Numbered from the stretch's first letter, positions 1 to 7,325 are shown. The stretch: 9,920 nt of DNA from Bacteroidales bacterium (GCA_027083655.1 JALWNS010000365.1:1-9920); one strand, 5' to 3'. Made by a program: numbers and translations. Notes: generated by a model from the sequence alone, not told the origin.

Positions 1-45
1 CCCTTGACTGAACATGTCATTATATAATACCGAAGCGCTATCCTA

Positions 46-62
46 TAGAAAATAATTTTCTA
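46..62. repeat. Short AT-rich inverted repeat in the left intergenic region
   Basis: The arms TAGAAAAT (46-53) and ATTTTCTA (55-62) are perfect reverse complements around one base. A second small palindrome, AATCTAGATT, lies at 66-75. Both are AT-rich and may be chance. No coding frame of useful length, tRNA or other feature was seen in positions 1-145. Confidence 0.3.
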
Positions 63-146
63 AACAATCTAGATTTCGGCATAATACTAAGAGTTATCAT
101 TCTTGATTGCTGTTTCCGTATTAACTGAAAAGATGCAAATTATTAG

Positions 147-192
147 AAAAAGCTACCACCACCTGCAAGCGTGCCGTAGGCACCTTGCAGGT
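147..192 (-). terminator. Strong hairpin downstream of glyQS, probable intrinsic terminator
   Basis: ACCTGCAAG (161-169) pairs with CTTGCAGGT (184-192), and GTGCC (171-175) pairs with GGCAC (179-183). This makes a 14-bp stem with one bulged C (170) and a GTA loop. Read leftward from glyQS, whose stop is at 283-285, the stem is followed about 9 nt later by five T's (147-151 on the complement). The plus-strand side is also T-rich (about 202-217), so the hairpin might work in both directions. The gap between stem and T-run is longer than in an ideal terminator, which lowers certainty. Confidence 0.6.
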
Positions 193-282
193 AAATGGTC
201 TGGTTTATTTTGTTTTGTAAAGTAGGATAAACCTCACTTACCCTTAATAAATCCGGCCGTATGCACGGTTAACATGTTTGAC

Positions 283-1842
283 CTAGACATCTAGCCGTTC
301 CAGGAACTTGGCCATGGACACACGCTCTTCGATCATTTGCGGCAGACGGTCAATAGGTACGCGCTGCTGCTCCATAGTATCACGGTCACGAACTGTCACT
401 GTATTGTCCTCCAAAGTCTGGTAATCCACTGTTATACAATACGGTGTACCAATAGCATCCTGACGGCGGTAACGCTTGCCAATAGAGTCTTTCTCCTCAT
501 AAGCTACATTAAAACGGGTGTGAAGCATCTTGTGAATCTTTCGAGCTACGTCAGGCAAGCTATCTTTACGTACAAGAGGGAAAATTGCTGCCTTTACAGG
601 TGCCAGGGCAGGCGGTATACCCAGCACAACACGCTTCTCAGTTTGTCCCTTTTCTGACACATCCTCCTCACGGTAAGATGCGCTCAAGATTGCCAGCACA
701 GTACGGTCCAAGCCTATTGAAGTCTCCACAACATAAGGAACATAGGACTTACCAATCTCAGGGTCAAAATACTGTAGCTTCTTGCCCGAGTGTTTCTCAT
801 GCTGGCTCAAGTCAAAGTCTGTCCGTGAATGTATGCCTTCAAGCTCCTTGAAGCCCATAGGGAAGCGGAACTCAATGTCCACAGCGGCATTGGCATAATG
901 AGCCAGCTTCTCATGCTCATGAATACGGTAATGATCATCACCAAAGCCCATATTCTTATGCCAACGAAGACGGAACTGCTTCCAATATTCAAACCATTCC
1001 ATCTCTGTACCAGGACGTACGAAGAACTGCATCTCCATCTGCTCAAACTCTCGCATACGGAAAACAAACTGGCGCGCAACGATCTCGTTACGGAAAGCCT
1101 TACCAATCTGCGCAATACCGAAAGGCACGCGCATGCGGCCCGTCTTCATCACATTAAGGAAATTGACAAAAATACCCTGCGCTGTCTCTGGCCGTAGATA
1201 GACTTTATTAGCACCCTCGGCTACGGAACCAAATTGTGTCTCAAACATCAGGTTAAACTGCCGTACCTCTGTCCAATTCTTGGAACCTGTCTCAGGGTCG
1301 GCTATACCATAGTCAATGATTATATTGTAAAGCTCCTTAAGGTCATTATCATTCATAGCACGCACAAAGCGGCTGTGCACTTCTTCCAGCTTCTTTTTGT
1401 GTCTGAGCACATTGGGATTTGTGTTAAGGAATTTCTCCTCGTCAAAGTCTTCCCCAAATTTACGTCGTCCTTTGGCTACTTCTTTCAGGATTTTTTCTTC
1501 TATCTTGGCAATATAATCCTCTATGAGTTGGTCAGCGCGATAGCGGCGTTTGCTATCTTTGTTGTCTATCAAAGGGTCATTAAAAGCATCAACATGGCCA
1601 GAGGCTTTCCACACCTTAGGATGCATGAATATTGCCGAATCAATGCCTACAATGTTCTCATTAAGGTAAACCATTGATTTCCACCAGTACTCCTTAACAT
1701 TATTCTTCAGCTCTACGCCATTTTGTCCATAGTCATATACTGCACTCAGGCCATCGTATATCTCTGAAGATGGAAAAATAAAACCATATTCCTTGGCATG
1801 TGCTATTATTTTCTTGAGCTTGTCTTCTTGTTGCTGTGCCAT
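283..1842 (-). CDS. glyQS: Glycyl-tRNA synthetase (class II, homodimeric type)
   Basis: This cytoplasmic enzyme charges tRNA-Gly with glycine using ATP. The product is 519 aa, a normal length for the single-chain alpha2 GlyRS. The N-terminus has the family signature YGFIFPSSEIYDG (about 19-31). The catalytic core shows LRPETAQGIFVNF (216-228), motif 2 around GKAFRNEI with FEQMEMQFF (247-274), and motif 3 ETSIGLDRTVLAIL (373-386). The anticodon-binding domain runs from about 407 (LGIPPALAPVKAAIFPL) to about 505. The frame can be opened upstream to 1875, but that start would lie inside a probable promoter -7 box (1873-1880), and the extra 11 residues do not fit the family. The start at 1842 (MAQQQEDKLKK) is therefore preferred. 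It is the last of three leftward genes, 78 nt after the SDR gene, and probably has its own promoter. No odd residues were noticed. Confidence 0.97.
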   Translation of the reverse strand: MAQQQEDKLKKIIAHAKEYGFIFPSSEIYDGLSAVYDYGQNGVELKNNVKEYWWKSMVYLNENIVGIDSAIFMHPKVWKASGHVDAFNDPLIDNKDSKRRYRADQLIEDYIAKIEEKILKEVAKGRRKFGEDFDEEKFLNTNPNVLRHKKKLEEVHSRFVRAMNDNDLKELYNIIIDYGIADPETGSKNWTEVRQFNLMFETQFGSVAEGANKVYLRPETAQGIFVNFLNVMKTGRMRVPFGIAQIGKAFRNEIVARQFVFRMREFEQMEMQFFVRPGTEMEWFEYWKQFRLRWHKNMGFGDDHYRIHEHEKLAHYANAAVDIEFRFPMGFKELEGIHSRTDFDLSQHEKHSGKKLQYFDPEIGKSYVPYVVETSIGLDRTVLAILSASYREEDVSEKGQTEKRVVLGIPPALAPVKAAIFPLVRKDSLPDVARKIHKMLHTRFNVAYEEKDSIGKRYRRQDAIGTPYCITVDYQTLEDNTVTVRDRDTMEQQRVPIDRLPQMIEERVSMAKFLERLDV

Positions 1843-1872
1843 AATTAAGATTTTTATCATTAATTCAACAGA

Positions 1873-1880
1873 CAAAGATA
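1873..1880 (-). promoter_or_regulatory. Bacteroidota-type -7 promoter box for glyQS
   Basis: The minus strand reads TATCTTTG, an exact match to the Bacteroidota primary-sigma -7 consensus TAnnTTTG. It lies about 31 nt before the chosen glyQS start, giving a leader of roughly 25 nt. No TTG was found at the usual 19-21 nt spacing upstream; candidates are at 12 and 24 nt. Only the -7 element is therefore supported. Confidence 0.5.
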
Positions 1881-1920
1881 AGCTAATTTGTTCAAATTCT
1901 TGAGCAAGTAAAAAAACTTT

Positions 1921-2697
1921 TTATCTATGAAGAGGGAAGCCAAGACCTGTAAAAGCACCATCTGCAAAAACAGTTTGTCCTGTGATGAATGAGCTAGCTG
2001 GCATAGCCAGAAAAGCCACAACAGAGGCTATTTCCCCGGGCTGGGCTACACGGCCAATGGGTGTGAGAAGCTCTACCTGCTTGCGGTAATCTTCATTTTC
2101 CAAAGCCTTGGCAGTATGTGGCGTAAGTGTGTACCATGGAGCTACGGCATTAACACGGACACCATATTTTGCCCACTCTATTCCAAGTATTGTTGTCATG
2201 TGCATCAGTGCTGCCTTGGCAGCAGAATAAGGTACACCGCTACCAATGAAAACACGGCCAGCCACTGAACCAATATTTACAACAGCCGGATCGTGTCCAC
2301 GCCGTAGCATTGGCAGAAACATCACACTCAGACGGTAAGCCGAAATGTAATTAATATTTGTCAATGTCATTATCTCCTCCTCTGTATAGTCTGCCGACGG
2401 CTTGCGGAAATTAGTACCGGCATTATTAACCAGAACATCCAGATAATCATGCTCCCCGGACACAGTATCTACGATCTTTTGTCTATCTTCTTCTTTTGAC
2501 ACATCTGCTACTATTCCCTTTGCCCAGAGTCCCTGCTCCTGCCATTTACTGACCAACTCATTAACATCTTTCGCGGTACGTGCCACGATATAAACCCTGG
2601 CACCGAGATGGAGAAACTCCTCGGCAATGGCACGGCCGATGCCTTTGGTGCCACCTGTGACGACTGCTACTTTATCTTTTAATGTCCACTTATCCAT
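1921..2697 (-). CDS. Short-chain dehydrogenase/reductase (SDR), tropinone-reductase-like
   Basis: A cytoplasmic NAD(P)(H)-dependent oxidoreductase of the classical SDR family, 258 aa, full length. Visible motifs are the Rossmann glycine motif TGGTKGIG (14-21), NNAG (91-94), and a catalytic tetrad of N116, S144, Y157 and K161 (YSAAK). A region usual for cofactor binding, [12 protein letters not shown], is at 182-193, and the C-terminal strand is [17 protein letters not shown] with A replacing the last G (236-248). [10 protein letters not shown] followed by YTEEE, and the APWY stretch, resemble plant tropinone-reductase-like SDRs rather than FabG; this is recalled family knowledge and does not fix the substrate. 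Basic residue R40 after the second strand might favour NADPH. The gene starts 29 nt after the 5-alpha-reductase-like gene on the same strand, so the two are probably cotranscribed. The pairing makes a hydroxysteroid or other keto-lipid substrate conceivable but unproven. Confidence 0.93.
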   Translation of the reverse strand: MDKWTLKDKVAVVTGGTKGIGRAIAEEFLHLGARVYIVARTAKDVNELVSKWQEQGLWAKGIVADVSKEEDRQKIVDTVSGEHDYLDVLVNNAGTNFRKPSADYTEEEIMTLTNINYISAYRLSVMFLPMLRRGHDPAVVNIGSVAGRVFIGSGVPYSAAKAALMHMTTILGIEWAKYGVRVNAVAPWYTLTPHTAKALENEDYRKQVELLTPIGRVAQPGEIASVVAFLAMPASSFITGQTVFADGAFTGLGFPLHR

Positions 2698-2713
2698 ATC
2701 TGCTTTTTTCTTT

Positions 2714-2721
2714 CAAAGTTA
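2714..2721 (-). promoter_or_regulatory. Possible -7 box before the SDR gene
   Basis: The minus strand reads TAACTTTG, matching TAnnTTTG, in the 29-nt gap between the reductase stop (2727-2729) and the SDR start (2697). It would leave a very short leader of about 10 nt, and no TTG lies at the expected upstream spacing. It may be chance in AT-rich DNA. If real, the SDR could also be expressed apart from the reductase. Confidence 0.25.
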
Positions 2722-2726
2722 AATAT

Positions 2727-3491
2727 TTACAGGATAAATGGAATAACCGCCTTTCGATCCTTAGGATAATCCGGGAAATGCTCATAATACCAGCGGTGGT
2801 TGCTCAAAGCCCTGGGCAAAAGGTTAGCCACAGTCCATACAAAAAACGACAGGGCAGGGAGGTTCCACGCCAGAATAGCAAATCCCAGCCACTCTAGCAT
2901 CTCACCAAAATAATTAGGACACGATACATATTCAAAAAGCCAGCCCCGCGGGATCTTATAGCCATTTGTTGCAGTGTGTCTCAGGGAAATGAGCATATAA
3001 TCCGAACGGATATTAATGTACATCCCAAGTGCAAAGAGAACCAGGCCAATTGCCAGACGCACAAACATTATCGCTGTCATCTCTTGTCCATCAAAATACA
3101 TTGACATATACGAACCATTGAGAAAAGCATTAACAAGATTAAACAGCACACCCTGAAGTACAATGACTACTGGTATTTTCTTACCCTTGGTGCGGGTCAT
3201 GAATGGAAAAATAAAAGAACGGTGGAAATAATGAAACAACCACAACCAGAAGACTATATGCAAATACAAACTATGTATGTTCACACTCTTGATATAATAA
3301 AACAAAATTACCAGAAAAGACGGCACTTCCATAACAAACCAGCCCAGGCGGTTGGAAATCATAGGTCCCCAGCCACGGCGGAGATGCCTTCCATAAGGAG
3401 CCCTGACTTTTAATAGCAATGGAAAAATCAGCAGAGCCAACGCTATCCACAAAAGGGATAACAAATTCAATGTATGTAAGGAAACAGACAT
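2727..3491 (-). CDS. 3-oxo-5-alpha-steroid 4-dehydrogenase (steroid 5-alpha-reductase) family membrane protein
   Basis: An integral membrane reductase of 254 aa, close in size to the animal enzymes (about 254-259 aa). The family reduces a C=C bond next to a carbonyl with NADPH, for example the delta-4 bond of 3-oxo steroids; some relatives act on polyprenols or long-chain enoyl groups. About six or seven hydrophobic segments are visible, starting near 8-28, 50-68 and 75-95. Landmarks of the steroid reductases are present: E55 in MEVPSF, Y88 in FHYFHRSFIFPF (85-96), GYKIPRGWLFEYVSCPNYFGEMLEW (start 177) with N193 and E197, R227, and the C-terminal FPDYPKDRKAVIPFIL-type ending (239-254). E55, Y88, N193, E197 and R227 sit at or near the positions of cofactor and substrate residues in human SRD5A2, from memory. 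First gene of the leftward unit, divergent from the tetR-led operon. Substrate unknown. Confidence 0.9.
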   Translation of the reverse strand: MSVSLHTLNLLSLLWIALALLIFPLLLKVRAPYGRHLRRGWGPMISNRLGWFVMEVPSFLVILFYYIKSVNIHSLYLHIVFWLWLFHYFHRSFIFPFMTRTKGKKIPVVIVLQGVLFNLVNAFLNGSYMSMYFDGQEMTAIMFVRLAIGLVLFALGMYINIRSDYMLISLRHTATNGYKIPRGWLFEYVSCPNYFGEMLEWLGFAILAWNLPALSFFVWTVANLLPRALSNHRWYYEHFPDYPKDRKAVIPFIL

Positions 3492-3513
3492 AAAATCTAG
3501 GCTTTGATCATAG

Positions 3514-3541
3514 ATTATAAAAGTAAGAAAGTAGAAAACAA
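3514..3541 (-). promoter_or_regulatory. Possible promoter of the 5-alpha-reductase/SDR unit
   Basis: On the minus strand TTGTTT (3536-3541) and TATAAT (3514-3519) are separated by 16 nt, and the box ends 22 nt before the start at 3491. This resembles a sigma-70-style promoter more than the Bacteroidota TAnnTTTG form, and the DNA is very AT-rich. The first 17-bp repeat copy (3561-3577) lies just upstream of it. Confidence 0.3.
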
Positions 3542-3560
3542 TACATTATTTTTCGAACAT

Positions 3561-3577
3561 AAAACATTTTTAGTCTA
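3561..3577 (+). repeat. 17-bp direct repeat, copy 1 (putative regulator site)
   Basis: AAAACATTTTTAGTCTA occurs here and again, exactly, at 3671-3687, 110 bp downstream in the same intergenic region. This copy lacks the neat dyad of copy 2; a weaker TTTAGT (3568-3573) and ACTAAA (3592-3597) pair is present. It lies just upstream of the possible promoter of the leftward genes, so it could be a second binding site of the TetR-type regulator. Confidence 0.6.
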
Positions 3578-3633
3578 CAATATTAAAATCCACTAAATAA
3601 ATACTTTAACCATAAACTTTCTAATAAAAATCA

Positions 3634-3664
3634 TTGCTTTTCTAAAACACTTGTTTTATTTTTA
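3634..3664 (+). promoter_or_regulatory. Probable promoter of the tetR-led export operon
   Basis: TTG (3634-3636) and TATTTTTA (3657-3664) are 20 nt apart. This fits the Bacteroidota TTG-N19-21-TAnnTTTG layout with one mismatch in the -7 box. Transcription would begin near 3671, about 25 nt before the ATG at 3696. The -7 box overlaps the dyad at 3659-3691, which would suit repression. A palindrome, AAAACA-CT-TGTTTT (3644-3657), fills the spacer. Confidence 0.45.
3644..3657. repeat. Palindrome AAAACACTTGTTTT in the promoter spacer
   Basis: Six-base arms AAAACA (3644-3649) and TGTTTT (3652-3657) flank CT. The AAAACA arm is also the left part of the 17-bp repeats. It may be another half-site for the regulator or chance in A/T-rich DNA. 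Confidence 0.35.
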
Positions 3665-3691
3665 GACCGCAAAACATTTTTAGTCTAAAAA
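3659..3691. promoter_or_regulatory. Putative TetR-type operator (9-bp perfect dyad)
   Basis: TTTTTAGAC (3659-3667) and GTCTAAAAA (3683-3691) are perfect reverse complements with a 15-nt spacer. The dyad contains the second 17-bp repeat copy (3671-3687). It ends 4 bp before the regulator's ATG (3696) and overlaps the probable -7 box and transcription start. This position is usual for autorepression by a TetR-family protein. The ATTTTTAG core occurs three times in the region, at 3566, 3658 and 3676. Confidence 0.6.
3671..3687 (+). repeat. 17-bp direct repeat, copy 2
   Basis: Exact second copy of AAAACATTTTTAGTCTA. It lies inside the dyad that precedes the regulator gene and probably marks the same binding specificity as copy 1. 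Confidence 0.6.
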
Positions 3692-3695
3692 TCTA

Positions 3696-4322
3696 ATGAA
3701 AGACAAAGAAAAAATACGCCAGTATTTAATAGACATTGCCGAAAAAATTTTTTCACAGCTAGGTTTTGACCGCACTACAATGGATATCATTGCCAGGGAG
3801 GCTCGCAAAGGGAAAAGTACTCTTTACTACTATTTCAAAAACAAGGAGCAGCTCTTTGCAGCAGTGGTACAGAAAGAAGCAGAATACATACTCAGCGAAC
3901 TTCTGGAAATAGTCAATTCGCCGCTGGATGCACGTTCTACACTGAAGCAATATGCAAACAAACGTTTCCAGTTAGCACGGGATTTACTCAATTATTACCA
4001 CGTAATCAAAAATGAGGATTATTACCGGTATTACCCGTTGGTTTACAAATACCGGCGCAAGCACGATGAATATGAAGTAAAGCTTATCAAGCAAATTCTA
4101 ATAAAAGGCATCGAAGCAAGGGAAATAGATATTGACGAACAAAATATCCAATCTATTGCAGTAGCTATAACTGCAGCCATGCGTGGACTTGAAGAGCCTA
4201 TTCTTCTGGACAATAATCATTCTTCTCTAGAGGAAAAAATAGACACAATGGTCGATATACTTTTTGATGGACTGACAAACATAATTAGAACAAAGCATAA
4301 AAACAGTCAAAAAACAAATTAA
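3696..4322 (+). CDS. TetR/AcrR-family transcriptional regulator
   Basis: A 208-aa DNA-binding repressor of typical family size. The N-terminal helix-turn-helix is clear: an IAEKIFSQLGFDRTTM lead-in (13-29), then MDIIAREARKGKSTLYYYFKNKEQLF (29-54), where STLYYYF is the recognition-helix signature. The C-terminal part (about 60-195) is helical and should bind an inducer and form the dimer. Residues 100-119 are unusually rich in tyrosine (eight of twenty), which could line a hydrophobic or aromatic ligand pocket; this is inference. The gene opens the plus-strand operon. Its stop is one base before the exporter ATG (4324), so translation is probably coupled. A perfect dyad just upstream suggests autoregulation and control of the exporter genes, possibly also of the divergent enzymes. 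The inducer is unknown, perhaps the exported lipid. Confidence 0.93.
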   Translation: MKDKEKIRQYLIDIAEKIFSQLGFDRTTMDIIAREARKGKSTLYYYFKNKEQLFAAVVQKEAEYILSELLEIVNSPLDARSTLKQYANKRFQLARDLLNYYHVIKNEDYYRYYPLVYKYRRKHDEYEVKLIKQILIKGIEAREIDIDEQNIQSIAVAITAAMRGLEEPILLDNNHSSLEEKIDTMVDILFDGLTNIIRTKHKNSQKTN

Positions 4323-4323
4323 C

Positions 4324-6606
4324 ATGGAAGAAAAAATAAACAAAACAATGCTCAAGCTAGCCCAATGGGTAGTCAAATGGCGTCTACCTATTGTGTTGAT
4401 TGTCTTAGCATTGACAGTATTTTTTGGCTACTATGCAGCACAAATAAAAGTCGATGCCAATATAGTTAATTCTTTACCTGATTCTGACCCTGCCGCCAAA
4501 TTATACAAAGAAGTAGGAAAAAAATACCAGGGCAACACAACCGGAATAATAATACTACAGACAGACAATGTTTTCCGTACAGATGTCCTTGAAGACATAC
4601 GGGACATAACCGACTCCTTGATGGCAATGAATGGTATAACACACGTGACAAGCTTAACTAATATCATTGATATTCGCACATCAGAATGGGGCATGGAGAT
4701 AGGCCGACTAGTTGATGAATACGATCTACCTGACACTCCAGAAGAACTTGCCCAGCTCAGGGACCGGGTTTTTTCCAAAGATATGTACCGCGGCATTATC
4801 GTATCAGAAGACAGTACAACCACATCAATCATAGCAACATACAGTCCAGATGTACCCGAGGACTCTATCTCCCAGGCAATAAAGAACGTTGTTAGTCAAA
4901 TACCTTTACGCCATGTAGAAAAAATTTACTATGCAGGCATGCCGTTTATGATGCTTGACACAGCCAATATTATATTCAATGACCTGAAAGTATTACTGCC
5001 TATCACAAGCCTGATAATCATAATCATTCTTGCGTTGGGATTCCGTTCCGTGCGTGGTGTTGTTCTTCCTTTGTTAAACGTTGGTATTGCTATCATATGG
5101 ACAATGGGATTGATGGTACTAACAGGCCACAAGCTAACAATGATCTCAGATACAATACCAGGTATTTTACTAGCCCTAGGTAGTGCCTATACCATACATG
5201 TACTCAACCGGCTCAATGAGATTAACCTGAGCGACAGGCAAAAAGCTCTTGTACAAGCTATGGCCTTTATCACCATTCCTGTATTCCTGGCGTACATTAC
5301 TACGGCCTTTGGCTTTACATCATTCATTTTTGGCTCGTACCTGACAATGATACGTGATTATGGCATTTTCACTGCTATTGGTATTACCTTTTCATTTCTT
5401 TTGGCAGTAATTTTCACACCTGCTGTCATTAGTTTGTTCTCTGCATACAGAAGCAAAGACGCTAAACGGCCACAGGAGACCCGTTTTGTCAACAGAGTAC
5501 TTGTACCTCTATCAATTGGTGTGACAAGGCATCCCAAGCGTGTAATAGCAATATGGCTAGGTTTGACAGTAATCTTTTTCTTTGGTATCTTTCTGATACG
5601 CAGGGAGGTAGACATGGTTGACTATTTCAGAGAGGGTAGTCCTTCGCGTGTAGCCCAGGAGATTCTAGATTCTAAACTTGGCGGCTCCAGTCCTATATAC
5701 ATGGTCTTTGATGGCGATGTACAGGACCCCCAGTTCCTAAAAAAAATGTTTGACACAGAACAATATATGAAAGAACATAGTCCGTATGTCTCTTACACCT
5801 TCTCTGTGGCAGACCTGATCGCACAAATGAATGAAGCTATGGGCGAAGGTTACCGCATACCAGACGAGCGGGCTAAGATAGAACAGCTGTGGATGATGAT
5901 TGAAGGCGAAGACGTTATGGAGCAGCTGGTGAGCCCAGACCTGGACGAGGCCATTATTCAAGCTCGTTTTGCAAAAGTAGATAGCAAAGCATACGCTGAC
6001 TTTGTTAAGCTAATGGATGATTATATTAAGCGAAATTCATCTGACAAAATTAAAATGTCAATCACTGGCCTACCCCACACTTATACAAATATGGACCGTA
6101 GCCTTATCGTTAGCCAATATACCAGTCTGGTTATTGCTATAATTCTGATGCTAATAATTGTTTCACTGACTTTATGGTCATTGCGTTGTGGACTTATGGC
6201 TATTGTTCCTCTGATAATCACTATAATTATTAGTTATGGTTTTATGGGCTATGTAGGTATTACTTTGAACGTAGCCACAGTCCTGGTTGCAAGTATAACG
6301 TTGGGTGTAGGTATTGACTATTCAGTACATATTGTTTCGCATTACAGGGCCTACCGTCAATCTGGCCTTGATGTTACCGAAGCTCTCAAAGAAACAATAA
6401 GGACCAGTGGTAATGCTATTTTTATTAATCTTGTTGCAGTAGCAGCTGGCTTCTTCATTTTCATTTTTTCTAAACTTGTTCCCCTTAACCAGTTTGCTAT
6501 CCTCATGTCCCTGAGCATGGTAGTTGCAGGCTTGGCCGCCGTAACATTACTGCCTGCTATTATCTTCACCACAGAAAAACAAAATCCTAAAAACACAGAA
6601 CAATGA
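4324..6606 (+). CDS. RND-superfamily (MMPL/HAE3-type) inner-membrane exporter
   Basis: A 760-aa inner-membrane protein with duplicated RND architecture. TM1 is at about 20-38, followed by a periplasmic domain at about 40-220. TM2-6 lie at about 222-374, TM7 at about 405-425, a second periplasmic domain at about 428-595, and TM8-12 at about 597-750. The second repeat has the proton-relay-type motif GVGIDYSVH (661-669, D665). The matching spot in the first repeat reads GSAYTIH (286-292), with A288 instead of Asp. At 760 aa it is much shorter than AcrB-type drug pumps (about 1,000-1,050 aa) and fits HAE3/MMPL relatives, which move lipids, hopanoids, sterols or similar molecules using the proton gradient. 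No membrane-fusion protein or TolC gene is nearby; instead a LolA-like protein overlaps its end by 4 nt (ATGA, 6603-6606) and a barrel protein follows. The substrate cannot be read from the sequence. Confidence 0.93.
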   Translation: MEEKINKTMLKLAQWVVKWRLPIVLIVLALTVFFGYYAAQIKVDANIVNSLPDSDPAAKLYKEVGKKYQGNTTGIIILQTDNVFRTDVLEDIRDITDSLMAMNGITHVTSLTNIIDIRTSEWGMEIGRLVDEYDLPDTPEELAQLRDRVFSKDMYRGIIVSEDSTTTSIIATYSPDVPEDSISQAIKNVVSQIPLRHVEKIYYAGMPFMMLDTANIIFNDLKVLLPITSLIIIIILALGFRSVRGVVLPLLNVGIAIIWTMGLMVLTGHKLTMISDTIPGILLALGSAYTIHVLNRLNEINLSDRQKALVQAMAFITIPVFLAYITTAFGFTSFIFGSYLTMIRDYGIFTAIGITFSFLLAVIFTPAVISLFSAYRSKDAKRPQETRFVNRVLVPLSIGVTRHPKRVIAIWLGLTVIFFFGIFLIRREVDMVDYFREGSPSRVAQEILDSKLGGSSPIYMVFDGDVQDPQFLKKMFDTEQYMKEHSPYVSYTFSVADLIAQMNEAMGEGYRIPDERAKIEQLWMMIEGEDVMEQLVSPDLDEAIIQARFAKVDSKAYADFVKLMDDYIKRNSSDKIKMSITGLPHTYTNMDRSLIVSQYTSLVIAIILMLIIVSLTLWSLRCGLMAIVPLIITIIISYGFMGYVGITLNVATVLVASITLGVGIDYSVHIVSHYRAYRQSGLDVTEALKETIRTSGNAIFINLVAVAAGFFIFIFSKLVPLNQFAILMSLSMVVAGLAAVTLLPAIIFTTEKQNPKNTEQ

Positions 6607-7325
6607 AAACAAAACATTTATTACTAGTATTAATAACTTTTCTGCTTGTTATGCCTCTGGGAGCGCAGACAGCAGACCAGATCCTGGACAAAGTAGACCA
6701 GCTAACATCAGCTCCAAAGGATGCCAAGCAAACTATTCGCATGGTGCTAACTGACCGTAATGGCCGCGAGCAAGTACGTAATGCTATTATCTGGCAGAAA
6801 GGCAAAGACAAACGTCTTATAAAGTTCACTTCCCCTGCGTCATATAAGGGCATTTCATTCTTATCTTTACCAAACGATGTGATGTATGTGTACATGCCTG
6901 CTTACGGTAAAGAAAGACGAATTGCCTCCAGTGTAAGAAACCAAAAATTCGCAGGCACAGACCTGACTTACGAAGACCTGCAGGCCAAGAGCTATAAAGA
7001 CAAATACAACGCCCGCCTCCTGAAAAAAGATGCCAACCAATTCGTACTGGAGCTCACATCCAAGGAGCGTTCACAGTATTCCAAAGTTATCCTAACGGTC
7101 AATAAAAACTATCTCCCAGTCAAAGCAGAATTCTTTAACCGTGGTAATCAAAAAGTTAAGGAGCTAACATTCAATTTCGTTAAATCAGGCAATTACTGGT
7201 ACGCCAAAGTCATTACTGCCAAGGACCTAAAGACAAAGCATTCTACCAGAATGGAAGTCATCTCAACCCAGTTTGACACAGGTTTGAGTGATAATATTTT
7301 CTCCATCAGATTTATGAAACAATAA
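6603..7325 (+). CDS. Periplasmic outer-membrane lipoprotein-sorting-like protein (LolA-like)
   Basis: A 240-aa secreted protein. The Sec signal peptide spans about 1-21 (basic MKTKH, hydrophobic LLLVLITFLLVM, cleavage near PLGA|Q). There is no lipobox cysteine, so a soluble periplasmic protein is expected. The mature part has the pattern of the LolA-like family often annotated as outer membrane lipoprotein-sorting protein: FTSPASYKGISFL (75-87), VYMPAYGKERRIAS (96-109), and FAGTDLTYEDL (116-126). The family has an open half-barrel that holds a lipid or acyl chain. Relatives are commonly encoded beside HAE3 exporters, so it probably takes the substrate from the pump across the periplasm rather than acting as the housekeeping LolA. 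Its ATG overlaps the exporter stop by 4 nt, and the barrel gene starts 12 nt after its stop. C-terminal residues 180-240 are typical beta-rich family sequence. Specific cargo unknown. Confidence 0.88.
   Translation: MKTKHLLLVLITFLLVMPLGAQTADQILDKVDQLTSAPKDAKQTIRMVLTDRNGREQVRNAIIWQKGKDKRLIKFTSPASYKGISFLSLPNDVMYVYMPAYGKERRIASSVRNQKFAGTDLTYEDLQAKSYKDKYNARLLKKDANQFVLELTSKERSQYSKVILTVNKNYLPVKAEFFNRGNQKVKELTFNFVKSGNYWYAKVITAKDLKTKHSTRMEVISTQFDTGLSDNIFSIRFMKQ

Noticed and set aside
1..145. Possible small gene at the left edge
   Set aside because: The frames are only about 20-40 codons, and none shows a good start or any recognisable motif.
829..1677. Plus-strand open frames at 829-1197 and 1234-1677 opposite glyQS
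   Set aside because: They are antisense to a clearly conserved synthetase, show no recognisable domain, and overlap its catalytic core.
1843..1875. Upstream start for glyQS at 1875 adding 11 residues
   Set aside because: That start falls within the probable -7 box at 1873-1880, and the extra residues are not expected in the family. MAQQQEDK at 1842 is the better start.
2716..2728. 13-nt AAGTTAAATATTT shared between 2716-2728 and 8727-8739
   Set aside because: It is very AT-rich and short, and the two sites have unrelated contexts. Chance is the simplest explanation.
4431..4832. 133-codon minus-strand frame inside the exporter gene
   Set aside because: It is antisense to a clearly coding transporter, with no domain or promoter to support it.
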